The position numbers were made by a program, and so were the translations under genes. Under the pieces are notes generated by a model. That model did not search any database, was not told the DNA's origin, and saw only the letters and a list, made by a program, of their open reading frames with translations. A stretch of 53,901 nucleotides of DNA from Paenibacillus typhae (GTDB lineage Bacteria; Bacillota; Bacilli; Paenibacillales; Paenibacillaceae), in NCBI RefSeq assembly GCF_900099765.1, contig NZ_FNDX01000042.1:1-53901 (forward strand). Direction: 5' to 3'. Shown here piece by piece: positions 8,582-16,171 of this stretch (within the stretch, counting starts at the first letter, position 1; each line of letters starts with the position of its first letter).

Positions 8582-9155
8582 GGGCCTGCTGTTTCTGTCC
8601 GGGGATGAGGGGCTGTCCGTCCGGCAAATTGCCGAAATTACCGAGCAGCGTCCGGATCTAGCGACCCGGGCACTGGAGGAACTGAAAGAGGAGTATGTAT
8701 CCCAGGAGCGGGGGCTGCAGGTCGTGCAGATTGCCGGAAATTACCGGCTGGCTACCCTGCCGGATCACGCCCCATATTTCGAGCGTCTGGCTTACTCGCC
8801 GGCACGGTCCTCCCTGTCCCAGGCCGCACTGGAGACACTGGCGATTGTGGCCTACCGCCAGCCGATTACCCGGGTGGAAATCGAAGAGATCCGCGGCGTA
8901 AAGTCGGAGAGGGCGATTCATACGCTGAACAACAAGGATTTGATTCATGAGGTGGGACGGGCTGAGGCCGTAGGCCGGCCTATTCTGTACGGAACGACCA
9001 AATCGTTCCTGGACAGCTTCGGGCTGGCCAGCCTGAAGGAACTGCCGGAGCCGTCGAATTTTGATGCTTCCGACAGTCTGGAAGAGGAAACCCAGCTGCT
9101 GTTCAACAAGCTGGACAGCCAGATGTCATTCGATGATGTGGATGTTGAACAATAA
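8550..9155 (+). CDS. scpB: segregation and condensation protein B
   Basis: 201 aa, dimeric winged-helix partner that binds the ScpA linker in the Smc condensin. Typical sequence: SIIEGLLFLSGDEGLS, later ALETLAIVAYRQPITRVEIEEIRG. GTG 8550 lies inside scpA and is preceded by GAGGAGGAG. Two winged-helix domains (about 1-90 and 91-165) and an acidic tail. Transcription ends at the hairpin 9181-9211. Confidence 0.95.
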   Translation: MDYKTLKSIIEGLLFLSGDEGLSVRQIAEITEQRPDLATRALEELKEEYVSQERGLQVVQIAGNYRLATLPDHAPYFERLAYSPARSSLSQAALETLAIVAYRQPITRVEIEEIRGVKSERAIHTLNNKDLIHEVGRAEAVGRPILYGTTKSFLDSFGLASLKELPEPSNFDASDSLEEETQLLFNKLDSQMSFDDVDVEQ

Positions 9156-9180
9156 AGCCCTTATACTTCAGTTCTGACAG

Positions 9181-9211
9181 CCGTTGTCCCGTATGGGGCA
9201 GCGGTTTTTTT
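9181..9211 (+). terminator. scpAB terminator
   Basis: A 10-bp stem (9181-9190 with 9195-9204, two G-T pairs), four-base loop, then seven T. Confidence 0.9.
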
Positions 9212-9362
9212 ATGCTGTGCGGCGCGTCAGGGACAGGTTTATGCGGATTATGCGGCCTGTCAGCCTATTTTTACTGCTATTTGCGTCTGTCCGAATGTTT
9301 TCCAGTCCACTTTGCCATACTAACCCAAGGATTCTACAAAAAGGCTGCTTGGAGGTAAAACC

Positions 9363-10049
9363 GTGACTTTATGGCTTGTTATACCCTTAGCCCTGCTGCT
9401 GCTGGCAATAGTACTGGTACTGTCTTCCTCTATTCATTTTCACTTCCGTTTAAACCGAATCGGCAAGGATGACCGTGTGGAATTCGATATCAAAGCGCTG
9501 TTCGGACTGGTTAAGTTCCATTTTGAGCTGCCAAAAGTGGTCTATGAGGGAATTGCGCGGGGCGTGAAGGTAAAGCTCGAGGAGAGCGGGATCAAGCCAA
9601 TGCATCAGGAATCGGATTCCGAAGAGCAAATCGACAAAGAGAAGCTACGGGTCTGGAAAGAGGAGCTGAAGGAGGCGCTTAAGGCAACTCAGGGGCTAAA
9701 AAAATGGATGAAGGCGCTCTTATCTCATGTCCGGATCACCAGGTTCGACTGGTCGACAGATTTCTCACTGGGCGATGCTGCCTATACGGCTACAGCAACG
9801 GGCGTACTGTCCGGCTTGAAATGGGGGCTTGTCGGCTGGATGTCGCAGATGGTAAGACTGCAGCGCAGTCCGCGGATGTTCGTTGTCCCGGTGTTCCGCG
9901 ATGAGCTGTGTTTTTCTACAGAGGCTGTCTGTACCGGAAAATTAAAGGTTGCTTATGTCCTCTATTCAGGATTGCTGCTGCTGCGGCGTATCGCCAAGGT
10001 GGAGGGCGGACTGTCCCGCTGGAAACGTCTGCTTAAACGCGAGGGCTGA
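9363..10049 (+). CDS. DUF2953 domain membrane-anchored protein
   Basis: 228 aa. An N-terminal membrane segment (about 4-22), then a soluble region with the pattern of DUF2953 proteins of spore formers (HFHFRLNRIGKDDRVEFDIKALFGLVKF) and a charged linker around residues 75-110. Function is not known to me. GGAGG (9350-9354) precedes the GTG start. It sits between scpB and the sporulation gene gerW, as in other Bacillales where a ytfI-type gene precedes ytfJ, which suggests a sporulation link (inference). Confidence 0.8.
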   Translation: MTLWLVIPLALLLLAIVLVLSSSIHFHFRLNRIGKDDRVEFDIKALFGLVKFHFELPKVVYEGIARGVKVKLEESGIKPMHQESDSEEQIDKEKLRVWKEELKEALKATQGLKKWMKALLSHVRITRFDWSTDFSLGDAAYTATATGVLSGLKWGLVGWMSQMVRLQRSPRMFVVPVFRDELCFSTEAVCTGKLKVAYVLYSGLLLLRRIAKVEGGLSRWKRLLKREG

Positions 10050-10165
10050 TTCCGGCTGGACAAGCCTATTCTAAGAAACATCTTACATACAAATGCTGCG
10101 CACGGGGGATGATATCACCTGTGAAAGACCTGAGAAGTCTTTATAAGCCAAAGGAGGATATCAAC

Positions 10166-10663
10166 ATGAGCGACCATCCGATCCAGGGACTAATGCAGAC
10201 GGCAATGGAAAATATCAAGGGCATGGTGGATGTCAATACGATTGTCGGAGATCCGGTGGAAACCCCGGATGGCAGTGTCATTCTGCCGATCAGTAAAGTG
10301 GCCTTCGGGTTTGCCGCAGGGGGCAGCGACTTCCGGGTAGAGGATGACGGTCCGGGCGTCAACGCTAGCGGCAGCAGCGTCAAAATGCTTCCTTTCGGGG
10401 GAGGCAGCGGGGGCGGGGTATCGATCCGTCCGATCGCTTTTCTCGTTGTAGGCAGAGAAGGGGTACATATTGTGCCGCTGGATAACCAGACTCACCTGTT
10501 CGAGAAGATCATTGACTCCGCTCCCAACCTGATCGACAAAATCCAGAATATGTTCCAGAACAACAATGGGACGCCGGTCGGAGCAGAAATCGTAGGAAAT
10601 CCGCCGGTAAAAGCGGCACCGGTTAAAACAGAAGCCGTGCATCCGGGTTCATCGGCCCATTAG
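10166..10663 (+). CDS. gerW: GerW-family sporulation protein (YtfJ)
   Basis: 165 aa. The start is clear: AAAGGAGG at 10150-10157 and ATG 10166 (MSDHPIQGLMQTAMENIKGM), not the longer frame from 10109. The core has the family's VIPISKVAFGF-like stretch (ILPISKVAFGFAAGG), a glycine-rich loop (FGGGSGGG) and IRPIAFLVV. In B. subtilis GerW is made in the forespore and is needed for L-alanine germination; family knowledge only. Ends at a strong terminator. Confidence 0.9.
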   Translation: MSDHPIQGLMQTAMENIKGMVDVNTIVGDPVETPDGSVILPISKVAFGFAAGGSDFRVEDDGPGVNASGSSVKMLPFGGGSGGGVSIRPIAFLVVGREGVHIVPLDNQTHLFEKIIDSAPNLIDKIQNMFQNNNGTPVGAEIVGNPPVKAAPVKTEAVHPGSSAH

Positions 10664-10712
10664 AAGGCTAATAACGGAATGTGCCCGTATGGAATGCGGA
10701 GCTGCATATCAG

Positions 10713-10745
10713 GGACACCGCCTGCTTAAGGCGGTGTCCTTTTTT
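10713..10745 (+). terminator. gerW terminator
   Basis: GGACACCGCC (10713-10722) pairs perfectly with 10730-10739, followed by six T. Confidence 0.95.
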
Positions 10746-10769
10746 GGAGCTTTGCTTTCTTCGGGGAAG

Positions 10770-10799
10770 GACATACCTGCCCGGCGTTCAGCATACACT
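10770..10799 (+). promoter_or_regulatory. possible sigma-E promoter of dacB-spmAB
   Basis: CATACACT at 10792-10799 fits the mother-cell sigma-E -10 (CATACA-T). GACATAC at 10770-10776 lies 15 bp upstream as a weak -35. The B. subtilis dacB-spmA-spmB operon is sigma-E dependent, which supports the reading. Confidence 0.5.
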
Positions 10800-10852
10800 T
10801 GTACAGGCAGGAGGATAAGGACAGGTGAACTGATCAAAACCGGAGGATGAAC

Positions 10853-12058
10853 ATGAAACCATTAACTGTAATTACTGTGAAGCCGTCGTTAATTCTGATA
10901 ATGTGCCTGCTGCTCGCAGTGCTCGTCCCGGTGAATCCGGTATCTGCGGAGAATGCTTCTGTTTCGACCCATGCCAGGGCGGCGGCACTCATTGATGTGG
11001 AATCCGGAAGGCTCCTGTACAGCAGCCGGGGGGATGAGCCGATGCTGATTGCCAGTCTGACCAAAATCATGACGGCGATCGTGGCGATAGAGAACGGGGA
11101 TTTGGCTTCCAAAGTGAAGGTGGGCAAAAACGCCTTTGCCAAAGAAGGCTCCTCGCTGTATTTGAAGCAGGGCGAAGAGATGCTGCTGGAAGATATGCTA
11201 TACGGGCTGATGCTGCGCTCGGGAAATGATGCGGCAACGGCGATCGCTGAGCATGTCGGCGGTTCGGAGCAGGGGTTTGTCTATCTGATGAATGCGAAGG
11301 CCGAGGAGCTGGGACTGAAGAATACCCATTTCGCCAATCCGCACGGGCTGGATGCAGAAGGGCATTATTCCAGTGCCAACGATCTGGCTGTGCTGACTGC
11401 TTATGCGCTGCATAATCCTGTATTCAAGGAAATTGTGGGGACACAGGAGAAGACGGCTGACAATCCGTATGAGAAATGGGACTACAAATGGGCCAACAAA
11501 AATAAAATGCTGCGCCTGTACGAAGGTGCGGACGGAGTGAAGACCGGCTATACAAAAAAAGCGCTGCGCTGCCTGGTCAGCTCCGCTACCCGCGGCGGCC
11601 AGCAGCTGGTAGCGGTGACGCTGAATGACGGCAATGACTGGAATGATCATGCCGCGCTGCTTAATTTCGGATTCAATCATTATCCGCTCAAAACCTTAAT
11701 TGAACGCGGGGAGGGCATCAGCGGGTACAGCTTTGTTACATCCCGCAAATTTGCCTACCCGCTTGGTCAGGGCGAGGAAGCCAGAATAACGACCAAGCTG
11801 GTTCTGAATGAGGAGCCGGCCGCCGCCGGGGAGAAGACAGTCCGCGGCAGCAGCTTCGGACTGAAGGGCACTGTGGTGCTGCAGCTCGGAGGCAAGGAGA
11901 TTGGCCGGGTGCCGGTCTATGAGCCGGACCGGCTCCCGCCGGAGGAATCCATGTACATGAAGCGTTACAGTCCGGCAGGAACAGCTGCATATCCGGCTGA
12001 TAACTGGCTTCAGGCACTGGGAAGCGCCCTGCGGGCGCTGCTGCAGATGGGAAGATAA
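10853..12058 (+). CDS. dacB: D-alanyl-D-alanine carboxypeptidase (DacB/DacF type)
   Basis: 401 aa secreted penicillin-binding protein of the S11 family. The signal peptide (about 10-32) ends near VSA. Catalytic motifs are SLTK (S68-K71), SGN (123-125) and KTG (230-232), and a C-terminal PBP5-like beta domain follows. It trims stem peptides to lower cross-linking in the spore cortex. GGAGG at 10842-10846 abuts ATG 10847, so ATG 10853, 6 nt away, is preferred. Its position before spmA and spmB identifies it as the sporulation enzyme of this locus rather than the vegetative DacA. Confidence 0.92.
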   Translation: MKPLTVITVKPSLILIMCLLLAVLVPVNPVSAENASVSTHARAAALIDVESGRLLYSSRGDEPMLIASLTKIMTAIVAIENGDLASKVKVGKNAFAKEGSSLYLKQGEEMLLEDMLYGLMLRSGNDAATAIAEHVGGSEQGFVYLMNAKAEELGLKNTHFANPHGLDAEGHYSSANDLAVLTAYALHNPVFKEIVGTQEKTADNPYEKWDYKWANKNKMLRLYEGADGVKTGYTKKALRCLVSSATRGGQQLVAVTLNDGNDWNDHAALLNFGFNHYPLKTLIERGEGISGYSFVTSRKFAYPLGQGEEARITTKLVLNEEPAAAGEKTVRGSSFGLKGTVVLQLGGKEIGRVPVYEPDRLPPEESMYMKRYSPAGTAAYPADNWLQALGSALRALLQMGR

Positions 12059-12101
12059 CAAGAGCACCTGGGAAGAGAGCCGGGTAGGAGGAGGGACCGG
12101 G

Positions 12102-12767
12102 ATGATTAACGGGATCTGGCTGGGGATGATCGTGATCGGCTTTGTGTTTGCAGCCGTGAACGGCCGGATGGATGCTTTTACTGCCGCCGTCTTTGACGGA
12201 GCCAAGAACGGGGTCACTGTAAGCTTTGGCCTGATTAGCGTACTGGTATTCTGGATGGGGATGATGCGGGTGGCCGAGGATGCGGGCCTGCTTCGCAAAA
12301 TAGCCCGGCTCCTCGGGCCGGTGGTAGGCTTTCTGTTCCCGGATGTGCCTAAGGGCCATCCGGCGATCGGCTATATTCTGTCTAATATGAGCGCCAATCT
12401 TCTTGGGCTGGGCAATGCGGCTACGCCAATGGGGATCAAGGCAATGCAGGAGCTGCAGACGCTGAATCCTGACAAGGAGACAGCGACTCCGGCCATGTGC
12501 ACCTTGCTGGCGTTAAATACCGCCAGCATTACGCTCATTCCGGCCACGCTGATTGCGATCCGGCTCAATTACGGCTCCGCCGATCCGGCAGGAATTGTCG
12601 GGACGACGCTGGCGGCAACCGCCGTAGCTACGCTGGCAGCGATTGGCGCGGACAGGCTGTTCCGCCGGCTGACCCTGCTGCGCAGGCCGCCGAAGCCCCC
12701 GGCAGTCAGGACGGGGGATCATGCCGCCGGAGGTTCCGCTGTCCCGCATACCTCGATGAAAGGGTGA
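12102..12767 (+). CDS. spmA: spore maturation protein A
   Basis: 221 aa polytopic membrane protein of the nucleoside-recognition (Gate) family. Typical stretches: VNGRMDAFTAAVFDGAKNGVTVSFGLISVLVFWMGMM and SNMSANLLGLGNAATPMGIKAM are read in pieces here as DGAKNGVTVSFGL and NLLGLGNAATPMG. With SpmB it is needed for full spore-core dehydration in B. subtilis. The C-terminal 30 residues are basic and variable. Preceded by AGGAGGAGG. Confidence 0.93.
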   Translation: MINGIWLGMIVIGFVFAAVNGRMDAFTAAVFDGAKNGVTVSFGLISVLVFWMGMMRVAEDAGLLRKIARLLGPVVGFLFPDVPKGHPAIGYILSNMSANLLGLGNAATPMGIKAMQELQTLNPDKETATPAMCTLLALNTASITLIPATLIAIRLNYGSADPAGIVGTTLAATAVATLAAIGADRLFRRLTLLRRPPKPPAVRTGDHAAGGSAVPHTSMKG

Positions 12768-12774
12768 GCCTAGC

Positions 12775-13308
12775 TTGTTACACCTAATCAGCCTCATCTC
12801 GGCCTGGGCGATTCCGGTCATGATCACCTTTATCCCGCTATATGCCTTTACACGCAAGGTTCCGGTGTACGAATCCTTTGTAGAAGGAGCCAAAGACGGC
12901 TTCGGTACGGCAATCGCCATCATTCCGCATCTGGTCGGCATGCTTGTTGCCATCAGCGTGTTCCGGGCCTCCGGAGCGCTGGATTTCCTCATGGGCTTCA
13001 TTGCCCCTGCGCTGGAGGGCCTCGGTGTACCGCCGGAGGTGCTGCCGCTTGGGCTGCTTCGTCCGCTGACCGGAACCGGCTCGCTGGCCTATACAACCGA
13101 TCTGATCCGTGTCCACGGGCCGGATTCCCTGATCGGCATGATTGCATCGACTATTCAGGGGAGCACAGACACCACATTGTATGTGCTGACAGTCTATTTT
13201 GGCGCTGTGGGAATCCGCAACGGGCGTTATGCGCTCAAGGTAGGCCTGTTCTCCGATATCATCGGCTTCATTGCCGCCATTGTCGTATGTTTACTGGTCT
13301 TCGGCTAA
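12775..13308 (+). CDS. spmB: spore maturation protein B
   Basis: 177 aa membrane protein, partner of SpmA, with ESFVEGAKDGFGTAI and the LRPLTGTGSLAYTTDL region typical of the family. The start codon is TTG 12775, 7 bp after the spmA stop, behind AAGGGTG. It completes dacB-spmA-spmB. In B. subtilis rluB follows directly; here a beta-glucoside operon intervenes. Confidence 0.93.
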   Translation: MLHLISLISAWAIPVMITFIPLYAFTRKVPVYESFVEGAKDGFGTAIAIIPHLVGMLVAISVFRASGALDFLMGFIAPALEGLGVPPEVLPLGLLRPLTGTGSLAYTTDLIRVHGPDSLIGMIASTIQGSTDTTLYVLTVYFGAVGIRNGRYALKVGLFSDIIGFIAAIVVCLLVFG

Positions 13309-13337
13309 GCCGGGTTTGAATGGTTGAAAATGGGGGT

Positions 13338-13366
13338 TTGAAATTCGGGAATGGCTGTGTTAGGAT
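13338..13366 (+). promoter_or_regulatory. promoter of the beta-glucoside operon
   Basis: TTGAAA (13338-13343) and TAGGAT (13361-13366), spacer 17 bp. An inverted repeat AGGATTA/TAATCCT (13362-13368, 13380-13386) overlaps the -10 and start region and may be a protein-binding site. Confidence 0.6.
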
Positions 13367-13403
13367 TAACGTAATTAAATAATCCTTAAATTCATCGTTT
13401 AAT

Positions 13404-13433
13404 GGATTGTTACTGGCCGGGCCAGGCAAAACC
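13404..13433 (+). promoter_or_regulatory. RAT 1: LicT-type RNA antiterminator site
   Basis: GGATTGTTACTG...CAGGCAAAACC, 30 nt, matches the ribonucleic antiterminator consensus of the BglG/LicT family. Its 3' end overlaps the ascending arm of terminator 13428-13504, so LicT binding would exclude the terminator. Confidence 0.93.
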
Positions 13434-13505
13434 TAAACTGATGGTAAAGTATTTGTCTTCTCTTTTTTGGAGGTGGCGATTTCTTTACTAGCGGTTTAGG
13501 TTTTT
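13428..13505 (+). terminator. attenuator 1, before the 6-phospho-beta-glucosidase gene
   Basis: AAAACCTAAAC (13428-13438) pairs with 13494-13504, with a second inner pairing GTAAAG/CTTTAC (13444-13449/13483-13488) inside the long loop, then T residues to 13505. Confidence 0.85.
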
Positions 13506-13554
13506 CTTGTTTTCGGGCACCACACTCTTAAAATTACAGAAAGAGGTTATGTTC

Positions 13555-15012
13555 ATGGCTACAGCAAACACAGGATTTCCGAACAATTTTTTGTGGGGCG
13601 GCGCTACGGCAGCCAACCAGCTCGAGGGTGGTTTTGATCTGGACGGCAAAGGCTTGTCTACAGCCGATATGATTGCCCATGTGCCGAAGGCACTGCGTAA
13701 AGGAGACCACTCGATGGAGATTTCCTCTAGGCGTATTGCCGAAATTCTGGCGGGTGACCTCAGCGAGCGTTTCCCTAAACGTGAAGGGGTGGACTTTTAC
13801 CACCGTTATAAAGAGGATATTGCCCTGTTTGCCGAAATGGGCTTTAAAGTTTTCCGCATGTCGATCAACTGGGCGCGGATTTTCCCGAACGGGGATGATG
13901 CCGAGCCGAACGAAGCTGGCTTGCAGTTCTACGACAATGTGTTCGATGAGCTGCTTAAATATGGTATTGAGCCGCTGGTAACGCTGTCCCATTATGAGAC
14001 TCCGCTTGGCCTGACCCTGAAATACAACGGATGGGCCAGCCGTGAAGTGATCGGCCTTTATGTAAAATACGCCGAAACCGTGTTTACCCGCTACCGGAAC
14101 AAGGTAAAGTACTGGCTGACTTTTAACGAAATTAATGTCCTGACAATGAGCCCTTACACCGGCGGAGGCATCCTGTCCGACAAGGTTGAGCACAGGCTGC
14201 AGACGATTTATCAGGCGCTGCATCATCAGTTTGTGGCAAGTGCTATGGTAACGAAGCTGGGTCATGAGATCATTCCGGGTTCGCAGATCGGCTGCATGCT
14301 GGCCCGCCTTGAATCCTATCCGCATACTTGTAATCCTGAAGATGTCCGCAAAGCCCAGGTGGAGAGCCAGATGAATCTCTTCTTTACCGATGTGCATGCC
14401 CGCGGTGAATATCCGAACTACATGAACCGTTATTTTGCCGAAAATAACATCGTGATCGCACGCGAGCCTGGGGACGACGAGATCATAGCAGCTCACACTG
14501 TCGATTTCATCTCCTTCAGCTACTACATGACACTTACTGTAACAGCGGGACCGGAAGGTGATGTGACCGGAGGCAATCTGGTCGGCGGCGTCAAAAACCC
14601 TTATCTTGAAGCTTCAGACTGGGGCTGGCAGATCGATCCTGTGGGCCTGCGTATTACACTCAACACCCTCTATGACCGTTACCGGAAGCCGCTCTTTATT
14701 GTAGAGAATGGGCTGGGCGCCATCGACCGTGTTGAAGCTGACGGCTCGATCCATGATACTTACCGGATCGACTACCTGAAGCAGCATATTATCCAGATGA
14801 AAGAAGCAGTAAGGGACGGCGTAGAGCTGATCGGCTACACAGCCTGGGGTCCGATTGACCTGGTGAGCATGTCTACCTCAGAAATGTCCAAGCGTTACGG
14901 CTTCATTTATGTCGACCTGGATGATGAGGGCAAGGGGACACTCGCACGCAGCAAAAAGGATTCTTTTGACTGGTACAAACAGGTGATTGAATCGAATGGT
15001 GAAGTGTTATAA
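13555..15012 (+). CDS. bglA: 6-phospho-beta-glucosidase, GH1
   Basis: 485 aa cytosolic glycoside hydrolase family 1. FLWGGATAANQLEGG is the N-terminal signature, TFNEINV carries acid/base E192, and IVENGLGA carries nucleophile E384. It hydrolyses phosphorylated beta-glucosides delivered by the PTS permease three genes downstream. AAAGAGG at 13540-13546 is 8 nt before ATG 13555; the upstream ATG 13549 is too close to it. The terminator-antiterminator pair at 13404-13505 controls read-through. The symbol is by family; bglH would be equally fair. Confidence 0.93.
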   Translation: MATANTGFPNNFLWGGATAANQLEGGFDLDGKGLSTADMIAHVPKALRKGDHSMEISSRRIAEILAGDLSERFPKREGVDFYHRYKEDIALFAEMGFKVFRMSINWARIFPNGDDAEPNEAGLQFYDNVFDELLKYGIEPLVTLSHYETPLGLTLKYNGWASREVIGLYVKYAETVFTRYRNKVKYWLTFNEINVLTMSPYTGGGILSDKVEHRLQTIYQALHHQFVASAMVTKLGHEIIPGSQIGCMLARLESYPHTCNPEDVRKAQVESQMNLFFTDVHARGEYPNYMNRYFAENNIVIAREPGDDEIIAAHTVDFISFSYYMTLTVTAGPEGDVTGGNLVGGVKNPYLEASDWGWQIDPVGLRITLNTLYDRYRKPLFIVENGLGAIDRVEADGSIHDTYRIDYLKQHIIQMKEAVRDGVELIGYTAWGPIDLVSMSTSEMSKRYGFIYVDLDDEGKGTLARSKKDSFDWYKQVIESNGEVL

Positions 15013-15024
15013 AACGTTTTCATA
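15009..15024 (+). promoter_or_regulatory. cre-like CcpA operator
   Basis: ATAAAACGTTTTCATA matches the catabolite-responsive element core (AAAACGTTTTCA). It overlaps the bglA stop and ends 6 bp before the -35 of the licT promoter, a position suited to CcpA repression of licT and the permease. Confidence 0.55.
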
Positions 15025-15030
15025 ATATTG

Positions 15031-15059
15031 TTGTCATTCTGCAGGCAATGTGATAATAT
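15031..15059 (+). promoter_or_regulatory. internal promoter for licT
   Basis: TTGTCA (15031-15036), 17-bp spacer, TAATAT (15054-15059). It would give licT transcription independent of the first promoter but still through RAT 2. Confidence 0.65.
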
Positions 15060-15082
15060 GCATATACGGGAAAACTAAAACT

Positions 15083-15111
15083 GGATTGTTACTGAACTTT
15101 CAGGCAAAACC
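15083..15111 (+). promoter_or_regulatory. RAT 2: LicT-type RNA antiterminator site before licT
   Basis: GGATTGTTACTG...CAGGCAAAACC, 29 nt, again overlapping the 5' arm of a terminator (15102-15158). It places licT under its own antitermination. Confidence 0.93.
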
Positions 15112-15158
15112 AGAAGCTGGCATTAAGTATTAAGTGCCTGTTTTGGTTTTGCCTTTTT
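15102..15158 (+). terminator. attenuator 2, before licT
   Basis: AGGCAAAACCA (15102-15112) is perfectly complementary to 15144-15154 and is followed by T residues to 15158. It shares ten bases with RAT 2. Confidence 0.9.
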
Positions 15159-15185
15159 ACTACTCTGACGGCGTAAGGTGATGGA

Positions 15186-16037
15186 ATGAAAATTGAGAAG
15201 GTACTCAACAATAATGTCGTGACCGTGCTCGATGCCAACCAGAATGAGCTGGTCATCATGGGACGGGGAATTGCCTTCAAGAAGCATACCGGCGATCGTC
15301 TTGATGAGGACAAGATTGAAAAGGTATTCTCACTGGATAACAAAGAAGTCTCACAAAAGCTTATGACGCTGCTGTCGGACATTCCGATTGAATATGTTGA
15401 ATGCTCCGATGAAGTGATCCGCTATGCGGAGACGGTGCTGGGCGAGAAGCTGCATGACAGTGTGTACATCTCGCTTACGGACCATATCCATTTCGCCATC
15501 GACCGGCACCGTCAGGGGCTTCAGCTCAAAAATGCGCTGCTATGGGAGATCAAGAGGATGTACCGCAAGGAATTCTCAATTGGACTTAAGGCGCTGCAAA
15601 TTATTGAGGACCGGCTTGGCGTATTGCTGCCGGAAGACGAGTGCGCTTTCATCGCAATGCATTTGGTCAACGCCCAGCTGAACGGGGAAATGCGTGAAAC
15701 GGTCAGCATCACGAATATTGTGAAGGACATCTCAAATATCGTGAGACGCAGCTTTTTGATCGAGCTCGACGAGGAGTCGCTCAGCTATTACCGCTTTCTG
15801 ACGCATTTGAAGTTTTTTGCCCAGCGGGTGGTTCAGGGCTCACCGGTTGACGACCGGGACAGGGATCATACACTGCACGATCTGGTCCGCGTCCAATATC
15901 CGGAAGCCTATGCCTGCGCTGAGAAGATTGCGGATTACACCCGCAAAATTTACAAGCGGAATTTATCAAAAGAAGAAATTTTGTATATGACGATTCACAT
16001 TGAGCGGATTGTCAGAAACGAAGAAACAACCGAATAA
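15186..16037 (+). CDS. licT: LicT/BglG-family transcriptional antiterminator
   Basis: 283 aa. Residues 1-55 are the RNA-binding CAT domain (MKIEKVLNNNVV, GRGIAFKK). PRD1 (about 65-170) has H100 and H159; PRD2 (about 171-280) has H207 and H271. These match the phosphorylated histidines I recall for B. subtilis LicT (100, 159, 207, 269). EII-dependent phosphorylation of PRD1 inactivates it; HPr-dependent phosphorylation of PRD2 activates it when glucose is absent. Its targets are the three RAT sites in this operon, including the one ahead of its own gene. Start ATG 15186 behind AAGGTGA. Confidence 0.95.
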   Translation: MKIEKVLNNNVVTVLDANQNELVIMGRGIAFKKHTGDRLDEDKIEKVFSLDNKEVSQKLMTLLSDIPIEYVECSDEVIRYAETVLGEKLHDSVYISLTDHIHFAIDRHRQGLQLKNALLWEIKRMYRKEFSIGLKALQIIEDRLGVLLPEDECAFIAMHLVNAQLNGEMRETVSITNIVKDISNIVRRSFLIELDEESLSYYRFLTHLKFFAQRVVQGSPVDDRDRDHTLHDLVRVQYPEAYACAEKIADYTRKIYKRNLSKEEILYMTIHIERIVRNEETTE

Positions 16038-16048
16038 GAGCAAGATGG

Positions 16049-16075
16049 GATTGTTACTCTAAGCAGGCAAAACCT
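16049..16075 (+). promoter_or_regulatory. RAT 3: LicT-type RNA antiterminator site before the permease
   Basis: GGATTGTTACT...GCAGGCAAAACC, 27 nt, beginning 11 bp after the licT stop and overlapping terminator 16071-16134. Confidence 0.92.
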
Positions 16076-16134
16076 AAACGCTGGATAGTACATGCGGCCT
16101 TATCGCGATACTATGGGTGTTTAGGTTTTTTTTG
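16071..16134 (+). terminator. attenuator 3, before the beta-glucoside permease gene
   Basis: AAACCTAAAC (16071-16080) pairs with 16120-16129; an inner ATAGTA/TACTAT pairing lengthens the stem; eight T follow. Confidence 0.9.
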
Positions 16135-16171
16135 TTCCAAAACAACTCGGAATTTGAAGGAGCATAAGGAT

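Noticed and set aside
9184..9366. 60-codon open frame after scpB
   Set aside because: It runs through the scpAB terminator hairpin, has no ribosome-binding site and matches no recognised protein.
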